From: Ulvibacter algarum
Lineage (GTDB): Bacteria; Bacteroidota; Bacteroidia; Flavobacteriales; Flavobacteriaceae
Assembly: GCA_947488905.1 (NCBI GenBank)
Contig: CANLBJ010000004.1
Location: forward strand, 202,101-266,100
Direction: 5' to 3'
Length of the DNA stretch: 64,000 bases
Position 1 is the first letter of the stretch; the number at the start of each line of letters is the position of its first letter. A program made the position numbers and the translations under genes. Shown piece after piece: positions 8,382 through 16,416 of the stretch. The notes under the pieces were generated by a model that made no database searches, was not told the origin of the DNA, and saw only the letters and a program-made list of their open reading frames with translations.

Positions 8382-10019
8382 ATGAAAAAATCACTTCCTA
8401 TTTTACTGCTGTTATTTCTTATAAGTTTCTCCGGGATAGCTCAAGAAGAATACTGGTTTTACGTGCGTGCAAAAGATTCTACTTTTACCCCTCAGTTTAC
8501 AGCCACAGCAAATGGTTTTGAATATCAAGGCCCAGAAGAGTCATTAAAACAAACCCTTAGAAACCATAAAGTCAAGACCTTTAAAAAAACCCAGAAGCAC
8601 GCAAAGCCAAATTATTTAAAGAGCACCTTTTTTGTGATTGCAGATTCTCCAGGCTTTCTAGAAGACTTATTAAAAAACAATCGCAAGATTTTTGAATCTG
8701 GTGAGATGATTCCTCCTTCAGAAATGAAAATCTATGAGCCCAATGATTATGGGCTAACAAGTACTATAGGCTCAAACATAGGTTTACAGTTTAACATGGA
8801 TTATTATGACGTGATGGAAGTACCCAAAGCTTGGTACCTCACCACAGGACAACGTGACGTAATTATCGGTATTAGCGATGGTGCCTTAGATTCATTAGGT
8901 AATGACTTTAAACATAAGGCTACCGTAATAAGAAAATCACATCTAGCTCAAGGTCACGGGTATAGCATCTCTGCAAACGCAGCAGCGCAAGGCGACAATG
9001 GCTACGGTATACCTGGAGTCTGTTATGACTGTAGTATTTTCGGTACTACATATGGTGATTTTAAAAATTTTGCGCAGCTTAAAGAGTTAGCAGATAAAGA
9101 TGTAACGGTCATAAATTGCAGTTGGGTAGGTAGTGAAACAGAGACAGGACAAGCTGCCATTAATGAAGTTTTTAATAAAGGGACACTTATAGTGGCTGGA
9201 GCCGGTAATCGCGGTTGGGATGAATATCCAGGAACCAAAAAATATTATCCTGCATCTTATGATAATGTGATTTCGGTGAGCTCTGTACAACACAGATATG
9301 AAGATGTTTTTGACAACTTTGGGTACGAAAAAAGAAATGGCATCCCCTATTTTGCAGAAATTAGAGGGTATCTAGGCCGTACAGGTGGCTTTGTGGGTAA
9401 AGACATAAAAAATGCTCCAGTTATTTACCCAGTAAGTACTGCCACATTAAATGAAGATGTAGATATTTTAGCGCCCACTGTTGGTTTATTTAGATACTCG
9501 CAGTTTGTCTTAAAAGGAACAGAAATGGGTAGCGAATTTTCTACCACTAGTGGGGCAACCGCATTGGTTTCTGGCACTATTGGCTTAATGTATTCCCTTT
9601 ATCCTTGTTTACCTAAAGAGCAAGTAGACGGTATAATAAAACTAACTGCAACTAACATTGACCACATTGCAGCAAACAAACCTTACGCCGGCAATTATGG
9701 TGCAGGGATGCTCAACACCGGTAAAGCTGTAAACTTAGTGCACGATCTTTTTTCTGAAACGTCAACGGCATTAATAAGCGATCAAGATATGAGCAGATGG
9801 CACTTCCCACTTACCGCATTGTCAGAAAAAGTAGTGATAGAAAACCAAACCTTTAGGGATGCTGCGCGATTAGATTTAAAGGCAAAAAACCAAATAGTAT
9901 TAAAACCAGGAACTTCACTAAAACCTAACAGAGAAGGAAGTATCGTTTTAAGAATTGACCCCAATCTTGAAAAAGAATGTGAATTGAGGCTTAGAGAAAA
10001 TAGAACTGTAAACAATTAA
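8382..10019 (+). CDS. Secreted S8 family serine peptidase (subtilase), divergent
   Basis: The 545-residue protein has a signal peptide (basic MKK, hydrophobic core, cleavage near SGIAQ at 17-21) and a subtilisin-like domain around 150-460. Candidate catalytic residues are Asp166 in GISDGALD, His192 in GHGYSI, Asn276 in VAGAGNRG (oxyanion hole) and Ser390 in TTSGATALVSG. The His and Ser boxes differ from the usual HGT and GTSxAAP. The last 90 residues form a beta-rich tail without an obvious type IX sorting signature. The frameshifted lipoprotein gene follows after 4 bp, so they are probably one operon. Activity is likely but not certain. Confidence 0.8.
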   Translation: MKKSLPILLLLFLISFSGIAQEEYWFYVRAKDSTFTPQFTATANGFEYQGPEESLKQTLRNHKVKTFKKTQKHAKPNYLKSTFFVIADSPGFLEDLLKNNRKIFESGEMIPPSEMKIYEPNDYGLTSTIGSNIGLQFNMDYYDVMEVPKAWYLTTGQRDVIIGISDGALDSLGNDFKHKATVIRKSHLAQGHGYSISANAAAQGDNGYGIPGVCYDCSIFGTTYGDFKNFAQLKELADKDVTVINCSWVGSETETGQAAINEVFNKGTLIVAGAGNRGWDEYPGTKKYYPASYDNVISVSSVQHRYEDVFDNFGYEKRNGIPYFAEIRGYLGRTGGFVGKDIKNAPVIYPVSTATLNEDVDILAPTVGLFRYSQFVLKGTEMGSEFSTTSGATALVSGTIGLMYSLYPCLPKEQVDGIIKLTATNIDHIAANKPYAGNYGAGMLNTGKAVNLVHDLFSETSTALISDQDMSRWHFPLTALSEKVVIENQTFRDAARLDLKAKNQIVLKPGTSLKPNREGSIVLRIDPNLEKECELRLRENRTVNN

Positions 10020-10023
10020 AAAG

Positions 10024-10492
10024 ATGAAAAAAAATAATAACAATACTATCAATCTCATTATTTGCATTTTTAGGGAGTTGCAATACAGATGACACTAGCG
10101 AGCCTAGCTCTATAGAAATAAGAAATTATAAGCTTAATTTCCCTACAACTTTTACCCTAGAAGAAATTCAAGGCATAGACTCTTATGTTGGCTACATTAA
10201 AGGATCTGGTATAACCCTAACTTTTGACTATGGATGGTATACAATTGCATATACTGGCTTATCACCAGAAGAATATCTAGTTACAGAAGATGAAATACAA
10301 GGTCATTATAGGCAAATAGTGAAACCCGTAAACTCTGAAAATAATTATACCAATCTCCATATCTATAAAATAAGTGATACCATTAATAATGAAGGAGGTT
10401 ACAACTCGCTTAGTGTATATACAAACAACTTAAACTCTAGTCAACAACAGATGATTGTTGAGGTCTTCAATACTATAGAAATCATTGAGTAA
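10024..10492 (+). pseudogene. Lipoprotein gene shifted out of frame by an A8 run after the start codon
   Basis: The ATG at 10024 is followed by eight A residues and then hits TGA after 22 codons. One base shorter, the reading becomes MKKIITILSISLFAFLGSC, a perfect lipoprotein signal with lipobox LGSC, followed by about 130 more codons with no stop to TAA at 10490-10492. The body is rich in Tyr, Asn and Glu and matches no family I recognise. No alternative start exists in the downstream frame near the 5' end. The gene may be phase-variable by slippage in the A run, a recent pseudogene, or a sequencing error. It is spaced 4 bp from the subtilase. Confidence 0.8.
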
Positions 10493-10498
10493 ATAAAA

Positions 10499-10528
10499 AA
10501 CGACACTCTGTAAAAACAAAGTGTCGTT
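10499..10528. terminator. Bidirectional hairpin terminator
   Basis: AACGACACT at 10499-10507 pairs with AGTGTCGTT at 10520-10528 around a 12-base A-rich loop, with A-rich sequence on the left and T-containing sequence on the right. It sits between the converging lipoprotein remnant and the cysteine-synthase-type gene and could serve both. Confidence 0.75.
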
Positions 10529-10590
10529 CATAATCTATATTCTATTCTCCATATTCTAAAGAAAACCGTCTAAAGTCAAAAGACTAAGGT

Positions 10591-11571
10591 TTACTCAATA
10601 TATCCCATCTTTTTCATCCACTCGTCATTGTACATTTTACCTACATAACGGGATCCGTGATCGTGAAAAAGCACCACTATCACATCATCTTCATTAAAAT
10701 GCTCTTTTAATTGGTGTATTCCTTTCATGGCTGCTCCAGCAGAGTTCCCTAAAAAGAAACCTTCTGCTTTTGCTAGTTTTTGAGTCCAGACTGCTGCGTC
10801 TTTATCTGTCACTTTAGTGAACCCATCAATGATGTCAAAGTCTACATTTTTAGGTAAAATATCTTCTCCAATACCTTCTGTAACGTATGAGTAAATCTCA
10901 TCTTCATCAAAAATTCCTGTCTCGTGGTATTTTTTAAATACGCTTCCGTAAGTATCTATTCCCCAAATTTTAATATCTGGATTTTGTTCTTTTAAATATT
11001 TACCCACGCCGCTAATAGTACCACCTGTGCCTACTCCTGCAACAAAGTGTGTTACTTTACCTTCGGTTTGTTTCCATATTTCTGGACCCGTACTTTGGTA
11101 ATGCGCTTTTGCATTACTCGGGTTGTCATATTGATTTACATACCAAGCGTTTGGTGTTTCTTTAGCCAATCTTGCCGAAGTTGAATAATAAGAACGAGGA
11201 TCATCTGGCGCCACATCTGTTGGGCAAACCACTACTTCGCTACCTACGGCACGTAAAATATCTACTTTCTCTTTACTCTGTTTATCGCTTATCACGCAAA
11301 CCATTTTATAGCCTTTAACGATGGCTGCAAGCGCAAGTCCCATTCCTGTATTACCACTAGTCCCTTCTATGATGGTACCGCCCGGTTTTAACCTTCCGTC
11401 TGCCTCAGCATCTTCTATCATCATTAGCGCCATACGGTCTTTTGTAGAGTTTCCTGGATTAAATGTCTCGTATTTTGCGAGCAACAATCCTGGAATTTCT
11501 TCGGCTAGTTTGTTCACTTTTACCATAGGAGTATTCCCAATAGTACCTAATATATTTTCTGCGTAGTCCAT
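10591..11571 (-). CDS. PLP-dependent cysteine synthase / cystathionine beta-synthase core enzyme
   Basis: This is a fold-type II PLP enzyme of 326 residues for beta-replacement on serine or O-acetylserine in the cytoplasm. The PLP lysine is Lys44 in NPGNSTKDR, the substrate loop is TSGNTG at 71-76, and the phosphate-binding loop GVGTGGT follows near residue 180. The segment EGIGEDILPKN is closer to cystathionine beta-synthases than to CysK. There is no regulatory CBS-domain pair, so the length is that of the catalytic core alone. A good Bacteroidota promoter lies upstream and a hairpin terminator downstream, so it is probably monocistronic. Confidence 0.85.
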   Translation of the reverse strand: MDYAENILGTIGNTPMVKVNKLAEEIPGLLLAKYETFNPGNSTKDRMALMMIEDAEADGRLKPGGTIIEGTSGNTGMGLALAAIVKGYKMVCVISDKQSKEKVDILRAVGSEVVVCPTDVAPDDPRSYYSTSARLAKETPNAWYVNQYDNPSNAKAHYQSTGPEIWKQTEGKVTHFVAGVGTGGTISGVGKYLKEQNPDIKIWGIDTYGSVFKKYHETGIFDEDEIYSYVTEGIGEDILPKNVDFDIIDGFTKVTDKDAAVWTQKLAKAEGFFLGNSAGAAMKGIHQLKEHFNEDDVIVVLFHDHGSRYVGKMYNDEWMKKMGYIE

Positions 11572-11621
11572 AGTCGTTCTTTAATATTTCAGCAATTATA
11601 GCTGCGGAAATTTTAACGGTG

Positions 11622-11652
11622 CAAAGGTAGTTATATGATGAGGGAGTTACAA
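11622..11652 (-). promoter_or_regulatory. Bacteroidota-type promoter of the cysteine-synthase gene
   Basis: On the minus strand a TTG (11650-11652) is followed after 20 bp by TACCTTTG (11622-11629), matching the TTG/TAnnTTTG consensus of the Bacteroidota primary sigma factor. The ATG lies about 50 bp downstream at 11571. Confidence 0.75.
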
Positions 11653-11675
11653 GCTAAGGTTTTCTTAAAAATTAA

Positions 11676-11726
11676 GAAGAAAGATGAAAGACCGTCCCGA
11701 AGCTTCGGGACTGAAAGAAGAAAGAT
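11676..11726. repeat. 18-bp perfect palindrome between short direct repeats
   Basis: GTCCCGAAGCTTCGGGAC at 11694-11711 is a perfect palindrome. The direct repeat GAAGAAAGAT stands on both sides, at 11676-11685 and 11717-11726. The 320-bp gap between the cysteine-synthase gene and the LolC/E gene otherwise holds the promoter above. The remaining part (11727-11891) is AT-rich and shows nothing else I can name. Confidence 0.6.
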
Positions 11727-11891
11727 TTTAAAATTAAATATTTTTGATTAAAAACTTTATAGTGAAAAGCATAAAACAACAAACTAAAAAATAACAGATG
11801 ATGAAGTAAGTTCACATCTATTTAAGTAGAGTGTCCCCGTTTAAAGGTAAGTCAATACAATGTATACACGATGTTCAACATTTACAACAAT

Positions 11892-13127
11892 CTAATCAAA
11901 CCGAATTGCCTTAACTGGGCTAATTTTCGAAATAATATAAGTAGGTATCAAAAGCATTAGGGCACAAAGAACAAAGGTACCAACATTAAGTAATATCACA
12001 TAACTCGCATCAAGGTAGATAGGTGCTTCGGTAACATAATAGGTTTCTTGCGGGAGCTTGATCACTTTAAAATACTTCTGTATTAGAAGCAGTCCCAAAC
12101 CGATAACATTTCCCCAGAAAAGACCTACGCCTATAAGGTACATTGCATTGTAGATAAATATTTTACGAACGCTCCAGTCATCACTTCCCATTGCTTTAAG
12201 AATACCTATCATTTGGGTGCGCTCTAGAATGAGCACGAGCAAAGCAGTAATCATATTGATACCAGCCACTAGAATCATAATCCCAATAATAAGATAGGTG
12301 TTAAAATCAAAAAGGTCTGTCCACTCAAAAATGGAGGCAAATTTATCTCTAATTGATAAGGTGTCTAATGTACTTGGCGTTTCGTCATAAATAAGATTAT
12401 TAACGCGTGTGATGTCTTTAAAATCTTCTACAAAGACCTCAAAATTGCCTATTTGATCACTATCCCACTTATTAATACGTTGTATTTGTTTGATATCTGC
12501 AAGGGCAAATTGTTCATCAAATTGCTGAAAACCGCTATTATATAAGCCTACAATTGTAAAACCTATGGGTCTTGACTTAGAGGCATCTTGATCATTTAGA
12601 AAATAAGTAGGCATCTTGTCTCCTACTGCAAGATGAAGACGAGTTGCTAAATAGCTACTTAATAAAACTTCATCATTTATAGATCCAGTAAAATCTGGCA
12701 AACGCCCCTCTACAAGATATTCTTGAAAATACTGCCAGTTATAGTCTGCTCCTACCCCTTTAACAACAACACCTTCAAAATCTGTTGCGGTACGTATAAC
12801 GCCACCTTTTGAGGCTGTTGCTTGAATATGTGCAATGCCATCTATAGTTTTAAAAGTTGGATAAAAATCTTGATGTATAGATATAGGAATCTGAGACTCA
12901 CCAGAAAAGTTAGTATCCTGATTAGAAATAATAATATCGCCGTTAAATGCCGAAATTTTTTCTTGAATCTTACGTTGTAGTCCTAGACTAGTAGCAATAG
13001 AGACTAGCATCATAATAATACCAAGAGCAATTGCAGTAATTGCTATTTTAATTATTGGTGCCGAAATACTACTTTTATAATCTTTTGCAGCAATAATGCG
13101 GCGGGCGATAAAAAATTCAAAATTCAC
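11892..13127 (-). CDS. LolC/LolE-type ABC transporter permease (FtsX-like)
   Basis: This is an inner-membrane permease of the lipoprotein-releasing/MacB superfamily, expected to have four helices. One helix is near the N-terminus (IAITAIALGIIMMLVS). A large periplasmic MacB-PCD domain follows (roughly 50-260), then three C-terminal helices form the FtsX domain containing GILKAMGSDDWSVRKIF. The best start is the GTG giving V/M-NFEFFIARRI, since related proteins begin MNFEFFIA; upstream codons have no homologous look. The result is 411 residues. Its ATPase partner is not adjacent. Its start lies only 6 bp from the start of the divergent DUF1343 gene. Confidence 0.82.
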   Translation of the reverse strand: MNFEFFIARRIIAAKDYKSSISAPIIKIAITAIALGIIMMLVSIATSLGLQRKIQEKISAFNGDIIISNQDTNFSGESQIPISIHQDFYPTFKTIDGIAHIQATASKGGVIRTATDFEGVVVKGVGADYNWQYFQEYLVEGRLPDFTGSINDEVLLSSYLATRLHLAVGDKMPTYFLNDQDASKSRPIGFTIVGLYNSGFQQFDEQFALADIKQIQRINKWDSDQIGNFEVFVEDFKDITRVNNLIYDETPSTLDTLSIRDKFASIFEWTDLFDFNTYLIIGIMILVAGINMITALLVLILERTQMIGILKAMGSDDWSVRKIFIYNAMYLIGVGLFWGNVIGLGLLLIQKYFKVIKLPQETYYVTEAPIYLDASYVILLNVGTFVLCALMLLIPTYIISKISPVKAIRFD

Positions 13128-13133
13128 GAAACG

Positions 13134-14450
13134 ATGGGGTTTACTTTTTTCAAAAATATAGTAATTATAACGATTTTTAGCGCCTTTTCTTGTGGAAACG
13201 CAGGGCAAAAATTAGACACAGGAAAGGTAAAGCAGCTTGAAAGCACTGATTTAATAACAGAAACTTCACAGGTTATAGATACCACAAAGCGTTTTGGGCG
13301 TGTAATTGAAGGTAAAAGCACAACCCACATTTATACAGGCGCTAACCAATGGCAAAAATATATGCCCTTATTAAAAGGAAAAAAAGTTGGGATTGTAGCA
13401 AATCAAACATCTGTAGTAAATGACACCCTTGAATACCCCGATGAGATACGTGTGGTAGATTTTCATTTAGTTGACTTTATTGTTGAATTAGAGATTAATG
13501 TATCAAAAGTTTTCGCCCCAGAACACGGCTTTAGAGGAAAAGCAGATGCTGGCGAGGTCGTAAAAGATGGAGTTGACACTAAAACAGGTTTACCTATTAT
13601 CTCTTTATACGGCAAAAACAAAAAGCCGTCTGCAGAAATGTTAGCAGATATTGATGTAATGGTATTTGATATTCAAGATGTGGGAGCCCGTTTTTACACC
13701 TATATCTCGACGTTACATTATGTGATGGAAGCCTGCGCAGAGCAAGGCATCCCAGTGATCGTACTTGACAGGCCCAATCCAAATGGGCATTATATTGATG
13801 GTCCTATTTTAGAAATGGAACACACTAGCTTTGTAGGGATGCACCCTGTGCCTGTAGTACACGGTATGACCATTGGTGAGTATGCACAAATGGTAAACGG
13901 ACAAGGATGGCTAGCAAACAAAATTAAATGTGACCTCACCGTAATCCCAATGCAAAACTACACGCACAATACGCCTTATAGTTTACCTATAAAACCATCG
14001 CCTAATTTACCAAACGATGTTGCCATCAACCTCTACCCTAGTCTTTGCTTTTTTGAAGGAACCATAGTAAGTGCAGGACGTGGTACAGAAAATCAGTTCC
14101 AGGTTTTTGGAGCGCCTAGTTTAGAAAAAGAATATTTCCCTTACACATTTACACCTCAAGCAAATGAAGGTGCTAAATACCCAAAGTTTAAGGGCGTTGA
14201 ATGTAATGGCTTAGACCTTACCCAAGAGCCAAGAAGAAATAAAATAAACTTAGAATGGCTCATAGAAGCCTATGTGTCTAACGGTAGAAAAAAGGAATTT
14301 TTCAATAACTTTTTCACCAAACTCGCGGGTACAGAAAAACTGCAATGGCAAATTGAGAATCGCTATACTTATTTTGAGATCAGAAAAGAATGGATTAGAC
14401 CTTTAGCTGAGTATGATAGAATGAGGCAGGAGTATTTGATTTATGAGTAG
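13134..14450 (+). CDS. Exo-beta-N-acetylmuramidase NamZ-like (DUF1343, GH171) lipoprotein
   Basis: The protein belongs to DUF1343, characterised in other bacteria as NamZ, which removes terminal MurNAc from peptidoglycan fragments. The 438-residue protein starts with a lipoprotein signal ending FSAFSC, so it is probably anchored in the cell envelope. Family segments include KVGIVANQTS, FAPEHGFRG, SLYGKNKKPS, VFDIQDVGARFYTYI, LDRPNPNGH and NQFQVFGAP. The gene is divergent from the LolC/E gene, with start codons 6 bp apart. It is followed by a large compound palindrome. Confidence 0.88.
   Translation: MGFTFFKNIVIITIFSAFSCGNAGQKLDTGKVKQLESTDLITETSQVIDTTKRFGRVIEGKSTTHIYTGANQWQKYMPLLKGKKVGIVANQTSVVNDTLEYPDEIRVVDFHLVDFIVELEINVSKVFAPEHGFRGKADAGEVVKDGVDTKTGLPIISLYGKNKKPSAEMLADIDVMVFDIQDVGARFYTYISTLHYVMEACAEQGIPVIVLDRPNPNGHYIDGPILEMEHTSFVGMHPVPVVHGMTIGEYAQMVNGQGWLANKIKCDLTVIPMQNYTHNTPYSLPIKPSPNLPNDVAINLYPSLCFFEGTIVSAGRGTENQFQVFGAPSLEKEYFPYTFTPQANEGAKYPKFKGVECNGLDLTQEPRRNKINLEWLIEAYVSNGRKKEFFNNFFTKLAGTEKLQWQIENRYTYFEIRKEWIRPLAEYDRMRQEYLIYE
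13151..13158 (-). promoter_or_regulatory. Possible -7 box of the LolC/E permease gene
   Basis: On the minus strand TATTTTTG fits TAnnTTTG and lies 24 bp upstream of the GTG start, inside the first codons of the divergent gene. No clear TTG element stands at the usual distance, so the call is weak. Confidence 0.35.
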
Positions 14451-14641
14451 AAACCCTCACCGAACTTTTCTGCTTCCGCGAAGGGCGGAATTCAAAAGTG
14501 CGACTCTCCCAGAGGGAGAGTATTTAGAGTAATCTATTAAAATTTTGAGTCAGAGTTTAAATCAAAGTGCTAAAAACTCTCCCAAAGGGAGAGTCGAAAC
14601 GTCAAAGGCGATAGCCGAGTGAGGTTTCGGTGAGGGTTTTT
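14451..14641. repeat. Compound palindromic repeat (CCCTCACCGAA ... CTCTCCC family)
   Basis: The whole interval is an inverted repeat about 190 bp long. The outer arms begin AAACCCTCACCGAA and end with the complement. The inner parts each hold a small palindrome, GACTCTCCCAGAGGGAGAGT at 14502-14521 and ACTCTCCCAAAGGGAGAGTC at 14576-14595. A third small dyad (TTCCGC/GCGGAA) lies at about 14474-14490. It fills the space between the convergent NamZ-like and cysteine-cluster genes exactly and could terminate both. Confidence 0.75.
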
Positions 14642-15173
14642 AAATATCCCACCTATTATGCTTCCCGCCTTTCTCTGCAAACTTCACTTTCATTGCCTCT
14701 ACAATATTAAATGCAGCAGGACAGATTTCTACATTTTTCATGGTTAGTGGTGCTATTTTCTGAAAACGCTTACGGTTAGTGTGTGGGTATTCTGCGCAAG
14801 CCTTAGGGCGTACATCATAAATACTACAGCTATTATCATCTGCTAAAAAAGTACAAGGCGCACTTTTTAATACAAACCAGTCATCTTCATCCATCTCTAA
14901 ATACGTGTCTGTAAATTTCTGAACAGGCATTCTAAAATGCTTAGCAATACGATCAATATCTTTATTAGTAAATATAGGACTTGACGTTTTACAACAATTA
15001 GCACACTCCATACAGTCTGTCTTCCTAAACTCTTTATCGTGCAATTCTTGCATACCTACATCAAAATTCTTAGGCGGTTTTTTGTTAACACGCTTAAAGA
15101 ATTTTAAGGTCTCTTTTTTTACTTCTTCTGCCTTTTCAGGAAGATTTTTAATGATATTGTCCATTTTACTCAT
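14640..15173 (-). CDS. YkgJ family cysteine-cluster protein
   Basis: This is a 177-residue cytoplasmic protein of the YkgJ/UPF0153 family, thought to bind zinc or iron-sulfur through clustered cysteines; the cellular role is unknown. The cysteines are Cys54, Cys57, Cys60 and Cys61 (CMECANCC), then Cys107, Cys116 and Cys126 (in VRPKACAEYP), and a late CPAAF. Two ATGs compete, at 15173 and 15164. A -7 box lies only 4 bp before the first, so the shorter start or leaderless initiation is possible. Confidence 0.85.
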   Translation of the reverse strand: MSKMDNIIKNLPEKAEEVKKETLKFFKRVNKKPPKNFDVGMQELHDKEFRKTDCMECANCCKTSSPIFTNKDIDRIAKHFRMPVQKFTDTYLEMDEDDWFVLKSAPCTFLADDNSCSIYDVRPKACAEYPHTNRKRFQKIAPLTMKNVEICPAAFNIVEAMKVKFAEKGGKHNRWDI

Positions 15174-15177
15174 AGTG

Positions 15178-15185
15178 CAAAGGTA
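15178..15185 (-). promoter_or_regulatory. -7 box TACCTTTG directly before the YkgJ-family gene
   Basis: The minus-strand TACCTTTG matches TAnnTTTG exactly. It is the same octamer, in the same GCAAAGGTAG context on the plus strand, as the cysteine-synthase promoter. A TTG at the right distance is not obvious. Its distance to the first ATG is only 4 bp. Confidence 0.5.
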
Positions 15186-15335
15186 GCCAAGTTAAATGTG
15201 TAATCGGTAAATGTGAAACGAGGATTTGGTTTAAAGGTAAAACACAGACACTTCATTTTTTAAAGTTCGAGTTCTATTAGGGGCAACCTATTCAACAAAA
15301 AACCATCTTCTACATATAATTTCAGTTAAGTTCAG

Positions 15336-15363
15336 TTTCGATTTCGACTTCATTTTCGATTTC
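15336..15363. repeat. 28-bp dispersed TTTCGATTTC repeat, copy 1
   Basis: The segment consists of TTTCGATTTC, GACTTCATT and TTCGATTTC modules. It matches 21666-21693 at about 25 of 28 positions. Both copies lie 25-30 bp upstream of a TACCTTT sequence and a TTG-started gene. The rest of the 244-bp gap before the sugar operon shows nothing else. Confidence 0.55.
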
Positions 15364-15417
15364 GGTGTCGGTTTTAATTAGTAGTTTTACCTTTTATAAC
15401 CATCCAATATAAATCAC

Positions 15418-16416
15418 TTGAGTACACCCACAAAAAAGACTTCTAACTACACTGCAAGACGCTATACAAAGGCAGATGCTGCGCTATGGAACGATTTTGT
15501 GCGCACAGCAAAGAACGCTACGTTTTTGTTTGATCGTGATTTTATGGATTATCACAGTGATCGCTTTACAGATTTTTCTGTGTTGATTTTTAAAGATGAT
15601 ACTCTGTACGCCGTGCTACCCGCAAATGTGAAGGAAGGCAAACTGATATCACACCAAGGACTCACTTACGGGAGTTTTGTGTTACAAGACAGCGCCAAGT
15701 TGTTATACGCCCTAGAAGCCTTTAAAGAAATGCTTCGTTTTCTTGCTTCGGAAATGATAATAATATTGGAAATTAGGGTAATCCCTACGTTTTACAATGT
15801 GATGCCATCAGACGAGCTAGCCTACTTTTTATTTAAAGCCAATGCTACTTTATTAAAGCGGGATGTATTAATGGTGATAGATAATGATCATAAATTAAAA
15901 TTTCAGAAAAACCGAAGAGAAGGCATTAATAAAGCCATCCGTAACGGACTGAAAATAAAAATAGAAGATACTTTTGATGATTTCTGGAACGATGTTTTGA
16001 TTCCTAATCTCAAAAACAAACACGGTATTGCTCCTGTACATTCTCTTGAAGAAATTAAATTATTGGCAGCACGTTTTCCTGCAAATATCAAGCAAGTAAA
16101 CGTGTATAAAGATGATAAAGTGGTGGCTGGGACGACGGTTTTTTTAACAGAAACGACCATACACCCGCAATACGTTTCTGGCAATGCAGATAAAAATAGC
16201 TACGGAAGTCTTGACCTTGCCTATGATTTTATTATCAATCATTTTAAGAAAGACAAAAGGTATTTTGATTTTAATATCTCTTCAGAAGAAAACGGAAAAG
16301 TACTTAATAGCGGACTCATTTTCTGGAAAGAAAGCTGCGGTGCTCGTACATTTACAGCAGACACTTATGAAATACATACAGCAAACTATAAACAAATAGA
16401 CATCACGGTTAAATGA
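15418..16416 (+). CDS. GNAT/FemAB-like acyltransferase of a deoxyamino-sugar operon
   Basis: The protein has 332 residues with a double-GNAT (FemAB-like) appearance. Near 165-185 is the basic [15 protein letters not shown] segment, and the C-terminal GNAT half has [33 protein letters not shown] and [23 protein letters not shown] in order. It starts with TTG, since the first Met is past residue 40. It overlaps the aminotransferase gene by 4 bp (ATGA). Context with the DegT enzyme and the distant FdtA-like gene suggests it N-acylates a 3-amino-3,6-dideoxyhexose (inference). The fold does not prove the substrate. Confidence 0.75.
   Translation: MSTPTKKTSNYTARRYTKADAALWNDFVRTAKNATFLFDRDFMDYHSDRFTDFSVLIFKDDTLYAVLPANVKEGKLISHQGLTYGSFVLQDSAKLLYALEAFKEMLRFLASEMIIILEIRVIPTFYNVMPSDELAYFLFKANATLLKRDVLMVIDNDHKLKFQKNRREGINKAIRNGLKIKIEDTFDDFWNDVLIPNLKNKHGIAPVHSLEEIKLLAARFPANIKQVNVYKDDKVVAGTTVFLTETTIHPQYVSGNADKNSYGSLDLAYDFIINHFKKDKRYFDFNISSEENGKVLNSGLIFWKESCGARTFTADTYEIHTANYKQIDITVK

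Noticed and set aside
9023..10015. Three minus-strand open frames inside the subtilase gene
   Set aside because: They overlap a well-supported secreted peptidase and have no family features or promoter boxes.
8382..10019. Type IX sorting domain at the end of the subtilase
   Set aside because: The last residues lack the gliding-motility or Por-secretion C-terminal motifs that are obvious in the protein at 63251-64000.
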